From contig NC_135568.1 of NCBI RefSeq assembly GCF_964340395.1, positions 16,634,276 through 16,698,275 of the forward strand: a stretch of 64,000 nt of DNA. The letters are read 5' to 3'. Position numbers and translations under genes: made by a program. Below the pieces are notes generated by a model. The model was not told the origin of the DNA. It made no database searches and saw only the letters and a list, made by a program, of their open reading frames with translations. How positions within the stretch are numbered: the stretch's first letter is position 1; every line of letters begins with the position of its first letter. This DNA comes from Glandiceps talaboti. Its lineage: Eukaryota > Hemichordata > Enteropneusta > Spengelidae. Positions 10,172 to 21,910 of the stretch are shown piece by piece.

Positions 10172-10320
10172 ATTCCAGATTGGAAGAACAGGGTTTTTTA
10201 TTGTCTTTTTTTAAGTTGATGACTATTTCTGGCAAGACTTCACTCACAATTTTCGCGATTTTACTGATTTTTCTTCTTTATTAAAAAGGTTTAGGGTCGG
10301 CACCGGATTTCTAGAATGGA
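10172..10320 (+). repeat. Dispersed repeat, copy 1
   Basis: It shares CAGATTGGAAGAACAG, AAGTTGATG, GAGACTTCAC-type and AAGTTTAGGGTCGGCA-type blocks, in order, with 13298-13455. It follows the LINE fragment directly and may be part of that LINE's 3' UTR or a separate short element. Confidence 0.6.
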
Positions 10321-10385
10321 AGCGTTTGGGGAGTTATGTGTGATTTATTTGTTGAGAAAGGTTCAAAGACAATAAATATCGCCGG

Positions 10386-10428
10386 AAGGTGGCACTTGCC
10401 ATTCCAGTGAGGAACGACTAGTGCCACC
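10386..10428. repeat. Short inverted repeat GGTGGCACT/AGTGCCACC
   Basis: Nine-base perfect arms around a ~23-base loop. No flanking duplication was found and its significance is unclear. Confidence 0.4.
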
Positions 10429-10570
10429 ACGGTAGTCGTACTCGACAATTCGATGGACCACGGCCAAGTCCGCCATTCACAATTTTCAAATCACTTGAAA
10501 TAAAGCAATCTGGCAAAACTCGCCCATGTGCATTTACAATCTTGTCGCAACTAATTCTAGTAGGTAAAAC

Positions 10571-10604
10571 CATAGACCCTCCACCCTGTGGTGGAGGGTC
10601 TATG
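10571..10604. mobile_element. Micro-palindromic insertion, copy 2
   Basis: A 34-bp palindrome with perfect 15-base arms CATAGACCCTCCACC and GGTGGAGGGTCTATG and a 4-base centre. It is flanked by the exact 7-bp direct repeat GTAAAAC (10564-10570 and 10605-10611). Confidence 0.8.
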
Positions 10605-11092
10605 GTAAAACCTAGTCGCATTCATAACTTTCATCGAGGGTAAGGTAATTTTAGTCATCAACGTCTATAGAGACCAAAATGAAACGATAAAACAGGTACA
10701 TTTTGGAAATTATCCCATGTATAATGCCAGATTATAAACTGACAAAGAGTGGTTCATCTGAGTGGATAGCTTAACCCCTTGACGATTTATAAACAATGGG
10801 AAATAGGCAGCTATCTCGATGTTCATTTTAACCTATTTTCATATGTACCCACAGAATATTTTCAGAACTGGTATCCAAATTACCAAGATCACGTTTTTCA
10901 TATTTACTGACATGCCGCTTGAGTTATGGCCGGTGTTGTGAGATGTTTTGCGTGCACAATGTAAACCACAGACAAGGCATGTAAACTTGTACTTGCAAAC
11001 CCGTCTATTTTAGGCTTGGCCTCTTACCACTCTTGGAGGAATTGTACTGACTCCTCCAAGACCCCGTCTGAGGCTTGACACAGTCGCCTGAA

Positions 11093-11435
11093 ACCCATAG
11101 TCTATCGCGGCCTGACTGAACATGCCTTCAAACAAAGATACAATAACCACAACCTAACCTTCAGACACGAAAAATACGCAAACAGCACTGAACTTTCGAA
11201 ATACATCTGGCAGCTGAAAAGAAATAAAAAAACGTTCAAAGTAGACTGGTCTATATCACAGAGAGCACGCCCATACAGTAACGAAACCAAACGATGCGAC
11301 CTCTGCCTAACTGAAAAACTCTGCATCCTCAACGCCGACAAACAAACACTTCTCAACAAAAAATCTGAACTCATCTCAAAGTGCCGACACGAAAACAAGT
11401 TCTACATAGCGAACTTCAAAAGTAACATCACCTGA
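11093..11435 (+). pseudogene. GIY-YIG endonuclease domain of a PLE, 5'-truncated
   Basis: About 114 codons, open to the TGA at 11433. The frame begins at the second half of the nuclease signature (VYRGLTEHAFKQRYNNH), continues STELSKYIWQLK and YSNETKRCDLCLTEK, and ends in LLNKKSELISKCRHENK. In Penelope-like elements this domain sits at the C-terminus after the reverse transcriptase and nicks DNA. The conserved Arg and the cysteine/histidine tail are kept. The GIY half and everything N-terminal are missing, so no functional polyprotein remains. Confidence 0.8.
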
Positions 11436-11541
11436 CAAATCTGAGGACCCCTTGTATGCATAGAAACAATACACAATTAACTGCCAATAAATTCTTTCAC
11501 ACCTTACACATATAAGTACAGTAACACAACGAGTAGCTGAC

Positions 11542-11586
11542 AGTTGTCTGATGAACGCATTGAGCGTGAAACTCGGAGTTACAACT
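11542..11586 (+). ncRNA. Hammerhead ribozyme (type I, minimal stem III)
   Basis: All core elements are in place. Stem I: AGTTGT (11542-11547) pairs with ACAACT (11581-11586). Core box CTGATGA is at 11548-11554. Stem II: ACGC (11555-11558) pairs with GCGT (11564-11567) around the loop ATTGA. GAAA is at 11568-11571. A very short stem III, CT/AG, follows, then U16.1 and H17 at 11579-11580. Cleavage is predicted between 11580 and 11581. Short-stem-III hammerheads are known from Penelope-like elements, and this one lies downstream of a PLE GIY-YIG ORF in the same orientation. Confidence 0.85.
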
Positions 11587-11676
11587 TAGCACCTCAAGTT
11601 CCAACCAACTTACTTTGATTATTCCCGCCCTGCTTACCCAAGCATCGAGCACTCTATTCTACGAGTTTGATACTAT

Positions 11677-11823
<147 letters not shown>

Positions 11824-12749
11824 CCATAATCACAACAGATTTCCTGCTCAAAGAAGAACTGTTTCAGCTTATTCCATTTCGATATAAACAGAGTCCAGGG
11901 ATAAAATACCCATGTACTACTCCTTATATTACTGGCTAGGTAATGTCAACCGTAAAGTAATCCAAGCACCAGCGTCCCTAAAATCCGCGAAATGTAGGTG
12001 TTACAGTATTTTGCTGACACTTACTACTTTCTGTAACTGGTCTATATTCGTGATATCATGGTAAATATGTTTGGAATTTATGGCCTAACAAACCAGACAT
12101 TACGTAGACTTGAATATTGAATCAAGAAAATAAAAAACAAAAACAAGGCCATGGCCATGGCCATGGCCGGTCAGGTACTGATATTAGTACTTTAGACACC
12201 AGTGGGGGTCACACTTGGTCATTGAAACTATATTGACCGACCAAAATTCTAAACATCATGGATAAATAATTGTATATCGAAATGTATGTACGGAGATTCA
12301 GGTTTTTAGACCACGTGGCTTTGACATGACATCATCAGCTAAATTTGCAACACGAAAGTAACGTAAAACATGGATGTATTTAGTAGGGAGCAAAGTCCGC
12401 ATGTCTGTATGGATGTTTAAAGATTTACTATCGGTATATGGGAGGCATAGAGGGAAATATTTGAATCTAGCGTTATTTAACGTTACATAATTCATAACGG
12501 ACTACTATACTACCGTCAAGAGGATTGTTTTTGCTTCCATTTATCTGTATTATTTTTTTTAAATGCAGTGATGGTGACAGCCAATGCCGATAGTGAAAAT
12601 ATGGCCCGCACATCCTGAAGATTTTTGTATCTTACAAGTTCAATGTTTTAGCTTAGAATGTGATTTATATTTATAACTCAGTAGAATGAGTACCGGTACT
12701 GATGCGAGGGATGTGAACCAACCTTTGTGTTGCGTGCTTTTTAATATCA

Positions 12750-12751
<2 letters not shown>

Positions 12752-12808
<57 letters not shown>

Positions 12809-12836
12809 GTTTGTTTGTTTGTTTGTTTGTTTGCTT
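12752..12836. repeat. (GT)n followed by (TTTG)n
   Basis: GT units to about 12807, then five to six TTTG units. Pure simple sequence. Confidence 0.95.
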
Positions 12837-13297
12837 GTAATGTAGATTCATTCATTCAAACTCAAAGACAGCTAACCAACGTGAACAGCCATCAAAAATT
12901 GTATGTATGTGAATGAGTATGACTCTGAGATCCCGCTAACGGTTTCATTGTTGTCCATCTAACCAGAGACACTGGAGAACTTCACTGTCTATGATCTAAT
13001 CGTATTGCTCAGTGTGAAAACTGTGCAAAGCGTTACTATATTGGCGTTGTATTTTCGCAAATTTTTGGTTCACAAGGGTCCAATAATTTAAGCATGAGTT
13101 AGAAAATAAGCCTGTTAAAAAAAATTGTGTTGTTCCGATTAGGCTCAATAGTAGAATAGGTGGGGTAGGTAGATTTATTTTATTTCATTTTATCATATAT
13201 TTGTTTTCATGTGTGAGTGTCTAATTCCGGTTTTTCATTTTTTTCCCAAATGGTCTTTGTGTTATTGGCTTCTTTCCATTAGATGTACAACCATTAC

Positions 13298-13455
13298 AGA
13301 TTGGAAGAACAGTTTTATATTGTCTTTTTATGTTGATGTCAGTTTCCGCATCCACTATTTCTCGTGAGACTTCACAATTGTTGCGATTTTGTTATTTTTT
13401 CAAGAACACGTAAAAAAAGTTTAGGGTCGGCAGTGAAAAACTAGGTGGGTCGGGT
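13298..13455 (+). repeat. Dispersed repeat, copy 2
   Basis: The same block order as 10172-10320 (CAGATTGGAAGAACAG ... GTTTAGGGTCGGCA), with indels, continuing into AGGTGGGTCGGGTAAC. No coding content. Confidence 0.6.
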
Positions 13456-14043
13456 AACAGAAACCAAACAGTTATTTTTTAGGCCTAAGGCATAACGTAG
13501 CATATAAATCTACCCAACCTGCGCGATGAAGATCTGCATCGGTCAATGTAATATTTACATAGTCTATTACAATTTGATAAAGTGTACCATTGTATATGCT
13601 TGTGCGAAACGTAAAAAAAAACATCATGCCGTCGAATTGAAACGATTTAGTCACCATGGTTTTGAAGTCAGTGAGATAGTGTTTGTGAAGTACCTGGTAT
13701 CGTGATGTTATCGCTTGTATAGAGAAACCATCACTGAGGCAAAATCTCACTTTTATCATCATTCATTTTTTTAAAGTCTTCAATCGTGCCAATTAAAAAT
13801 ATCGATACTGCAGTCATTTATGTGACTTTTTTCCAAAAATATTTATCGTGCATCTCGATTATATTTTTTTTCGTCTTCGTAACTACCACATATAGAACAG
13901 TGGAAAAATACAGGATGAGACTCAGAAATGTAAAATCATTTACTTCAATGTCCAAAAATGCGGACCTCAGAAAATGATGCATGCACGTTGTGATGGACTC
14001 GTGATTAGCTCTAGTCCAGATGCCAATTGGTATCTAACTAAAC

Positions 14044-14079
14044 CATAGACAATAGAGAGGGTCCTCTCTATTGTCTATG
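14044..14079. mobile_element. Micro-palindromic insertion, copy 3
   Basis: A 36-bp palindrome with perfect 17-base arms (CATAGACAATAGAGAGG and its complement) and a 2-base centre. It is flanked by the exact 7-bp repeat ACTAAAC (14037-14043 and 14080-14086). Only the outer CATAGAC is shared with copies 2 and 4; the inner palindrome differs completely. Confidence 0.8.
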
Positions 14080-14489
14080 ACTAAACCAATGCAAGTTTAG
14101 TGAGTGGAGGTGTAAATGGTAACGATACTGTTTAGGAACACAGTGATAGGAACTAGACGAGATTAGCTCTGACAACACATGCTTCGCGAACTCCAGCAAA
14201 GAGGCCTGGTGGGGTATATAGAGACTTGTCAGAGATGTCGGAGCTACTGTGCATGTACATATAAGTTCCACGTATTCTCAATTTATTTCGTGCTGGATAG
14301 AAAACAGTCAGTATAGTCCTTGTGTTCTCCAGTGTATAGCCGATGGATTGGATAGTGAGAGTCATGATATGTGTGATACATTGTAGTTTATACACCAGAA
14401 CTGAATTTTAGACTGATCCCGTCGGCATCTTCAGAGAAAGCATCAAGCGGGTATCACAATAAACTGGAAACGTAACGACTATAAGCATA

Positions 14490-16160
14490 ACTATAAGTTT
14501 TAATTTACATGGAACTACGGTCTCATTTGATAAGCTTACCTAGTACAGGCTATAGGGATATTGCTAGCATGTGGAAAACACATTATGAGAGTTTACTTAA
14601 TTCTGTTTCTAACAGTCAGAATAAGGAATTTGTTCAGTCAACTCTATCTAATATCGAGTTTGATTGCGAAATGACTGTTACGCCTAATGAACTTAAAGAG
14701 GCAGCTTTTAATCTAGAAAAAGGAAAAGCTATGGGGAGGGATGGCATAATGTCTGAACACCTCATTTACGCAAACCCGATCGTCTTTGACTTGCTCAGTA
14801 TGTGTTTTACTGCATTCTTTGTCCATGGATGGCTTCCGAATAGTTTTATGGATGCCACAATTGTGCCAATAGTAAAGGATAAAGCTAAGGATCTCACTTC
14901 AGTAGATAATTATAGACCAGTCGCTATAGTTACAACAGCTTCTAAATTATTTGAAATGTGCATTTTGAGTCGCATTGAGAAGTATATTGTGACTAGTGAT
15001 TTTCAATTCGGGTTCAAAAAGAACCATTCCACTGACATGTGCATTTTTGTACTCAAAGAGATTGTTGATTTTTACAAAAGACACAATTCCCCAGTTTTCT
15101 CTTGTTTCTTGGATGCGAGGAAAGCATTTGATAGGGTTAACCATTGGACTCTGTTTAGGAAACTGATTGATAGTGAAACGCCACTGTTTATTGTTCGCAT
15201 CCTTCAGTACTGGTATCATGCTCAGCTGTTTTTTGTACGTTGGGGTTCTACGGAATCTAACCATTTTAAAGTCATTAATGGGGTACGCCAGGGAAGCATA
15301 ATCTCTCCAAAGTTATTTGCAGTCTACATTGAAAATCTTACCAAAAGGCTGAAGTTGGCGGGAGTCGGGTGTCACATAGCTGGCAAGATTTTGAACCATT
15401 TGCTTTATGCAGATGACATTGTATTGATTTCGCCTTCGATTAAGTCGTTACAGAAACTAATTAAGATATGTGAGCAATTTGGCATGGAACACGATATTCT
15501 GTTCCATACAACAAAAACAGAATGTGTGTCATTTTTTCCTAGGCAATGGAAACCAACCAGAATGCCTTCTGTTTATTTATATGGCAAACAGTTGAATTTT
15601 GTTACTGTTAAAAAATATCTTGGATACATAGTGACCTCCAATGGGTGTGTGATGAAGCAGATATGCAGAGACAACTTAGAGCTATGTATGCGAGGGCAAA
15701 TATTATTGTCAGAAATTTTGTTCATTGCTCGGAGCGTGTGAAATGTACACTTTTTAGGAGTTTTTTATATAGTGTTTACTGTTTACAAGTTTGGTGTAAT
15801 TATAGCAACACGATGCTTCGTAAAATACAGGTAGCATATAACAACACGTTGCGAATAGTTTTTGGCCTTAGAGGGGCAGTTAGCATAAGTAACAATTGTG
15901 TCAGCAGGAATATTTTTAATTTTACCTCATTACAACGCAACTTGTTGTTCAAATTTGGTGAACGGCTACACGAGAGCCACAATGAAATAATTAAGACGTG
16001 TATTCTCTCCGACAATTATTTTTACTCCAGTTTCTGGAAAAACTACCGACTTGTATTGTATAATTAGTTTTTCTTTCTATAGTCTTTTTATTTTTTTGTG
16101 GTTGTATGGGACTTTTTTTAATGGCCTGAAATAAAGAATATAATATAATAAAAAAAAAAA
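14490..16160 (+). mobile_element. 5'-truncated LINE with poly-A tail
   Basis: A reverse-transcriptase ORF followed by ~70 bp of 3' UTR, an AATAAA signal near 16130 and a run of A at 16151-16160. The endonuclease half is missing, consistent with 5' truncation during target-primed reverse transcription. Confidence 0.8.
14509..16064 (+). pseudogene. Non-LTR reverse transcriptase (CR1/jockey-like), frameshifted
   Basis: About 515 codons. Visible polymerase motifs are GKAMGRDGIMSEHL, DNYRPVAIVTTASKLFE, QFGFKKNHSTD, motif A FLDARKAFDRVNHW, motif B NGVRQGSIISPKLFAVY, catalytic motif C LLYADDIVLISPS and KKYLGYIVTSNG. One frameshift at a GTGTG run near 15645 moves the C-terminal thumb-like part (MQRQLRAMYARANIIVRNF ... 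YCLQVWCNY) to another frame, which then runs open to the stop at about 16064. The catalytic aspartates are intact. There is no RNase H and no endonuclease. The clade call is from general resemblance only. Confidence 0.85.
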
Positions 16161-17627
16161 TTATCCCCCACTTCCACATATGGTCCCATACCCCTTGGTC
16201 AGCGAACAGCCAATCATGTTTATGTCCGGACATACGAGTTATAAATGGGGTGGTCATATGGGTTAAGTTAGGGTGGAATATAATATATGGAAAAAGCCTG
16301 ATTGATACTGGCTGTGATGAGTAGTAGAGCATTTTTTAATTGTCAAAAACAGGGTTGGGGGCCGAATGATATGATTCAAAACGTCATGATTTTCTGGTAT
16401 ATCTTTGTTGTCATGTTGTGTGTCCAGTTGAGGATGGCTGTCTTTGACTGGCAAGTTAAGCTACAACATAGTAAATGACTGACTTTGAAAGCAAAGAAAG
16501 TGTGGAAGAACATTGGTGTTAGTTAAAAAACTATTGTTATTAAAGATAAACAAGTAAACACAGCAACACAATTGAGAGTCGTTACGGAAAGGAACAGATG
16601 ACCACAGGAAGGTGTTCAGCTGTTCTTCATTGTTCTTTGCAATTTGACGACCGGGCGAGGCCTTGAGTAAGTCCAGAAGTTCGAGCAGTCAGTACGTCGC
16701 CATTGATAAGGCCGAATGTTTTTAGCAGTATATTAGGTTGTCATTGAGTAGCTAGCTGTTTATCAGTAAGTCTCGACAAACGTTTGTAGTCGTTTAGGTG
16801 TGAGCCATTCACTGGTAATGACACATTTTTCCCTACTTGGTCGCAACCTCACCTACAAATTAATTGTATATGGTATTAATTGTATTAACTGTCATACTCT
16901 ACTGCTTTTCTACCACTAAGACTGTGCCCTGGCGTAAGGACAAGCAATGTGCATTGCCAAAAGTGATTCTCACGTGACCCCTTCGCAGGTGGCAAGAAAT
17001 GAACAGAAATCAATAAACCCATACCTTGATTGACATTACCCACTATATAAAGAAGAAGTTGAAATAATTGAACTTGAAATGCCTTTTGCAGGCCGATAAT
17101 GTAGGACAAAGAGGCCGTAGTGCTGTTACTTTCTACTACGCAACAACCACAGACAACTAACACAACAACACTGTGTAATACTTATGCCGGTAGGATTTAA
17201 ATAGATTGCTGTGTGAAAATTTCAGCTAATGACCAATTTGCACTTCAGTAAAATTGATATCGCTGAAACGCGATACAAAAAATACAAATAATACCTCTAC
17301 CTATTGGTTTTGTTAAAAACAGAATGTCATCTTTGCATGGAAGGTGGTATGTCGGCAACTTAAAGCTAAAATAATGACAATATAAAACGATGTGAGGGCA
17401 GTTAACAATCACCACATTGTAAGTGTCAAAGAGATGACACCTTCCTATAACCCCCACTTTGCTTGCTACGAAGTTCACAACCTTGTAGATAATCTTTGAA
17501 GTTTCGCAGTTGTACTTCTAAGAGGATGAGGGACTGGTATGTGAGTAATGGTCAACAATAGCAACACAGATTCAAAACTGATAACTTTGAATATTCGAGG
17601 TAGCCTACCTCCATTTTTGAACAAACC

Positions 17628-17660
17628 ATGAAGGTAGGAACACGTCTTTTCTACCTCCAT
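17628..17660. mobile_element. Second-type micro-palindrome, copy 1
   Basis: A 33-bp insertion with arms ATGAAGGTAG and CTACCTCCAT (one mismatch). It is flanked by the exact 9-bp direct repeat GAACAAACC (17619-17627 and 17661-17669). A related GAGGTAGCCTACCTC palindrome lies just upstream at about 17597-17611. Confidence 0.6.
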
Positions 17661-19444
17661 GAACAAACCGATGTGGTGTCTTTAATGGGCAACCGTCCTT
17701 GAATCATCAACTATACACTCACAGTCGCAGTTTTCAAACAGACTTTATTTGATTTTCGGATACCGGCTCAGCCAACAACCCTCGCTGTTTTCTTCGGATA
17801 TATTGTCATGCTCAGGCATTCGTACAAAAGATTCAACACTAATGTTGTGGTATATCGGTTTTGCGAGAACTAATATCGGCGATCACATACTAGTAGTTGT
17901 CAGTGTTTTCGCTAAAGCAAAATGCACGGAGATGGTTCAAAATCACTTGACTATCATTTCACTCTTATTTAAATCTACAACTATCTCATTAATATTTTCT
18001 CCCAGATTACTTCAAACTAGATGACATTTTCCATGAAAAAAAGGTGCGTATCTGGAGCAAAGAAGTGTTTCAGATATCAGAGTGTTCACGTTTGCGTGAC
18101 CAAGACATAGACTGGCAAGCGGCGCCATGAATTGTGATCGAATCCCAGGGTCGAATCGGTAGTAGATCAGTGTTCATGATAATTCCTTTGCGTGTTCAAT
18201 TACTAAGTCATCGATGTAGGGTTATAAATTCAGTGACTACACCATCAACAAAGTTACTTCTTACTATAAATCATGTTGAAAAAGACCCTAGGAAAATGTC
18301 TAAGCAACAATGACGGGTGTTACTTTTTTGCAGTGTTTATCCAAATAGTAATCGTCGAATAACGTGACCCTGGCTGAAAACTGCGACAGTGAACGACCAT
18401 AAATTCCCAAAACAGACTGACCAGAACAGACATATTGACACCAAAAATATAAGTGTACAAGTGTGCAAGTGTACATCTTGTGACAGGTTTGGTTGGGGTC
18501 ACCTCCATCGGCTAATGGTCGAAATCGTCATTGTAAAAGATTTTTAATTACCCTCAACTACAAACAGCGTATCATTGACGATCATTTCAATCGTAAGTGT
18601 TTAGAACTGATTCAGAAGTAAAACGTAGAATTATAAATGACAATGGTATGCAAAGTTTTGTTGTTTAACAATCATCAGCGATTTGGCATGTTTGCACAAA
18701 CCACAGATACTTGTTAGTGCATACACTTTTGATACTTCTATTCTATAAGGTAAAGGCTAAATTTAAAAAGACATGATCCCAGTATTAACTTTTTTGTTGC
18801 GGCTATATTTCCTAAGTGAGGTGTGCCAAAGAAAGTTTTCCCATGATGCTTTGTGCCCGTGCGACTTTTTGACATTGTACGTTCGACGTTCCCAATGAGT
18901 AAATGAAATTTTATCGAGAAGTCTATTCATATTTGTTTATGACAGCAAGATATTTTCAATTTTCTGTTTTTGGTCATTTTTGGGGTCAAAAACTGTCATT
19001 TGTTTTGTAAATAAAAGAATTCAAAGTAAAAATGAATGACAGCCTCAAAACTAATCGATTGAATGGGCTGACATTTGGTGTGCAGGTATGTTAGGATATC
19101 TGGATGAAGAATTCTTCAAGAAAATTTGAAGATGACATTGATATGCAAATGCGTCTCAAACGTGCTGTGTGGTATCATATTATAGCCATGTTATTTTACA
19201 ATACTCGTGATAAAGTAGAATTTATTGGTGAAGTAAAGTTGCTCATACACCTAAGAAAATTTGACTACACTTGAATACATAATGAGCAAATGAAATGATC
19301 ACAACAATCACATATCTTTGTAATATTATGACTATACAAGATCTAATACAGGGACGAATGGGGTACTTATCAAATAATGCCCTCTAACTCAGAAATAAAT
19401 GTAGATGCGCTGTACCATGCAGTTACGATCAGCGGTTTTGAACT

Positions 19445-19493
19445 ATGGAGGTAGGAAGGAAGGAGGTAGGAAGGATTATAGTCCTACCACCAT
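19445..19493. mobile_element. Second-type micro-palindrome, copy 2
   Basis: A 49-bp segment starting ATGGAGGTAG and ending CTACCACCAT, with a duplicated GGAGGTAGGAAGGA inside. The flanks TTTTGAACT and TTCTGAACA match at 7 of 9 bases. It is weaker than the copy at 17628. Confidence 0.4.
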
Positions 19494-20119
19494 TTCTGAA
19501 CAAAAGACTCAGGCCACTAAAACACAATTGCAAAAAAACCGTAAAGACACGAAGTATCGTTTTGCACAACGTTCGGCTTGAAGCAGGCTTGAAGGGTAAC
19601 CATGCATGACAGTGAAGAGATGTTTAGAGCCCCATTCACACCTAAAACAAAAAGCGATTCTAGTCTGTTCCTATTATAGTGGTCTGAGGCTCAGATCAAA
19701 GTGCCGCATTCATCCACAACATAAAATCATAGACCCTAGATGACTGGCGTACCCAGTTAAATCCGATACACAGTTTGAAAAGTCAGTTTTAAACCATAAT
19801 TACTACACCTCTTTATCTTCTCGGCAAGAACATGCAGTTCTGCAATCCAACGTGAGGACCTCTCACCAACTTTCAGATCACTTCACATTGGGAATGTTGG
19901 TGAGAGTTCTACTAATATAATTCTGACCGAGGCCAAAAATATAGCCTTTCCGAGTTAAAATCCGAGGTTTAAATCCTGATATCTGACAATTCCTAATCAA
20001 CCCAGATTACATTGAATAAAAAAAATAAGTCTAACCAACAATTTATGATTGTTCAGTCCCGAAACTTGCTATTATCCATACACTGTATACAAAGCTAAAT
20101 ACACGGTGATTGGTGTATC

Positions 20120-20151
20120 CATAGACCCTACACCCTGGTGTAGGGTCTATG
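20120..20151. mobile_element. Micro-palindromic insertion, copy 4
   Basis: A 32-bp palindrome with perfect 15-base arms CATAGACCCTACACC and GGTGTAGGGTCTATG and the centre CT. It is flanked by the exact 7-bp repeat GTGTATC (20113-20119 and 20152-20158). Confidence 0.8.
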
Positions 20152-20840
20152 GTGTATCGCACTCCTAGACTGAGTGGGTCGGAAAAAAATAGGTAGACTC
20201 ACTTGTCATAAATCGATTTATAAATCCACAAAGGCACTGTGACAACTAAAGCAGTCCCTTTACAAACCATTTTCCTTTAGGAGTAGGCTAAAACAATACT
20301 GAATGACAGGCAGTCCAAGGTATGCAAAACCATAAGCCAGCGCGTACTCAGGATTCGATGCTAGATTAAAACACTATTTTACCTGCACATTGAAGACGCA
20401 CAGTAAAAAGACCAGTTTTCAACATTAATGCAGGAAATACAAAGCTAACAATTTAAAATTGTATAAAATGTAAGAAAACAAAAAACAGGCGACAGTCAGA
20501 GCAGGCATGAACTTCGATTTACAATACCATTATTATGTTCTTGCATTTTTGGGGCTAATGAAGTCATAGAGACTAGAGTGGGCGAGTTTCATCACAGTTA
20601 GTATAATCAATGGCACCGTGATAATTCTGACTTTCACTTGGAACTGGACCTGAACTAAATGCAAATGTATTCAAATCACTTCCGACTCGCAATCTGAACT
20701 ATTTTTCAGATCGAGTATAATCCGATTGGATAGGCGCTAATGGGAAAGTACAGAAACGTCAGCCTCATAAGCATAAAAGTACAGAATTGAACTTGATCTG
20801 AACTATAGTACAGAAACTGTCGTATCCTGTAATAACTTAC

Positions 20841-21060
20841 CTACTAGTGATACTCAAAGCTATTAATTAGTAGTTCATTAATAGTACAGCAGTTAAAACA
20901 GTGGAACCTTCCATAGATGTTACCACTAATGTTTTTACAAATATCCTCATGAGGTATATTGAATCTTCTATATATGTTACAATGAATAACATCATACCAG
21001 TTCATTTTTGCCATCAAATCACAACAATCAGAGTAATGGTAGTTTAGGCCAAACAGTGTA
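20841..21060 (-). other. Possible exon (unrecognised)
   Basis: On the minus strand a good acceptor (ACTAATATTTCCAG) precedes a 220-base segment that ends in a consensus donor (AG then GTAAGT). One frame is open for about 70 codons (CDLMAKMNWYDVIHCNIYR) but stops three bases before the donor. It may be a real exon or a remnant next to the viral block; the family is unknown. Confidence 0.25.
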
Positions 21061-21167
21061 CTGGAAATATTAGTACAATCACAGGCTACACTTTTTTGTT
21101 AACATTTTTGTTTACATTTTTGTTTACATAATTTACATACTTCCATTTTATTATATTTTATTTTATT

Positions 21168-21604
21168 TTAAATATATTTTTTTGTTAAATAAACTAATAA
21201 TATTCCACCACCAGCTAAATAAATATATTGACATAATTTCATATTTTCCGACAGTTGATAATACTTGCTAAATTGTGGTTCATTTTTGAGACGTCCGAGG
21301 TGTTCAGTCTGAGGATGATATTCTTGATATAAATTTAAGTTTTGATCAGTCAGAACCAGATTTTGTCTTGCATGAACATCTAATTTTTTTTGTTTCGCTA
21401 TAAAATCCATTACTTTTTGTCTATGTTTCAACCATACCTCATGATCTTTATTGAAATTCTCCAAAGCTAAATCATGTCTCTTTAATTCTTTTTCATGTTC
21501 GTCTTTGAATCACCTGAAAGTGTCTTACCTAAATAACCAGCTCCAACAAAGGCAGTTGCATTTAAAACAGCTCCACCAACCATCATTGCAATTGCTGCAC
21601 CCAT
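21168..21604 (-). pseudogene. Small viral membrane protein with two hydrophobic ends
   Basis: About 145 codons in two frames joined near 21508. The N-terminus is a short hydrophobic Gly/Ala segment (MGAAIAMMVGGAVLNATAF), the middle is a charged helix (WLKHRQKVMDFIAKQKKLD), and the C-terminus is another membrane segment (YIYLAGGGILLVYL). From memory, proteins of this layout recur beside capsid genes in metazoan Polinton-like elements and are assumed to be virion or membrane components. It is the last gene of the minus-strand block. One frameshift prevents expression of the full protein. Confidence 0.55.
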
Positions 21605-21638
21605 TATGTATATATATTTAGATATATAAATTTATTAT

Positions 21639-21878
21639 TTATCCTTTATAAGGATCAACTGGTAACATATTTCTTTGTTCTAACATATCTTTCTCCAATA
21701 CTGCCGCACTTATAGCTATTGCAAGATAAGCAAACTTCTTGAATGAAACACTTGTTTTAGGACTATCTGGAGCCATCTTCATAGTTTTATCAAGTATTAA
21801 ACTATTAGCAATTGTTAAAGCCGATATAACTGCACCATCATAAAGACCATTCACGATCAGTTTAGTATAGTCTGTCAT
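21639..21878 (-). CDS. Small hydrophobic viral-block protein
   Basis: An 80-residue open frame from MTDYTKLIV to a stop. The ATG at 21878 is preferred over an in-frame upstream one at 21902, which would add only a KIYIHT leader from the AT-rich spacer. Two hydrophobic stretches (GAVISALTIANSLI and FAYLAIAISAAVL) suggest a membrane or holin-like virion protein. It lies 35 bp upstream of the following gene on the same strand. The specific function is unknown. It is intact as read. Confidence 0.45.
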   Translation of the reverse strand: MTDYTKLIVNGLYDGAVISALTIANSLILDKTMKMAPDSPKTSVSFKKFAYLAIAISAAVLEKDMLEQRNMLPVDPYKG

Positions 21879-21910
21879 TGTGTGTATATATATTTTATAC
21901 AAAAAAATAT

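Larger units (their letters stand above)
11090..11672 (+). mobile_element. Penelope-like element, 3' fragment (copy c)
   Basis: Contains most of a GIY-YIG nuclease domain, a stop codon at 11433-11435, an intact hammerhead motif 107 bp further on, and then an AT-rich tail that ends in (TA)n. The reverse transcriptase is missing, so the copy is 5' truncated. It is homologous to the fragments at 5360-5760 and 490-534. Confidence 0.8.
16161..20840. other. Long gene-free stretch
   Basis: No ORF with a family signature, no LINE body and no tRNA-like fold was recognised. It contains three small palindromic insertions (17628, 19445, 20120) and a short CATAGACCCTAG motif near 19732 that is not palindromic. 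Exons of an unrecognised host gene cannot be excluded. Confidence 0.5.

Noticed and set aside
18100-19760. Extra CATAGAC micro-palindromes near 18107 and 19732
   Set aside because: CATAGACTGG and CATAGACCCTAG occur, but without a complementary arm or flanking duplication.
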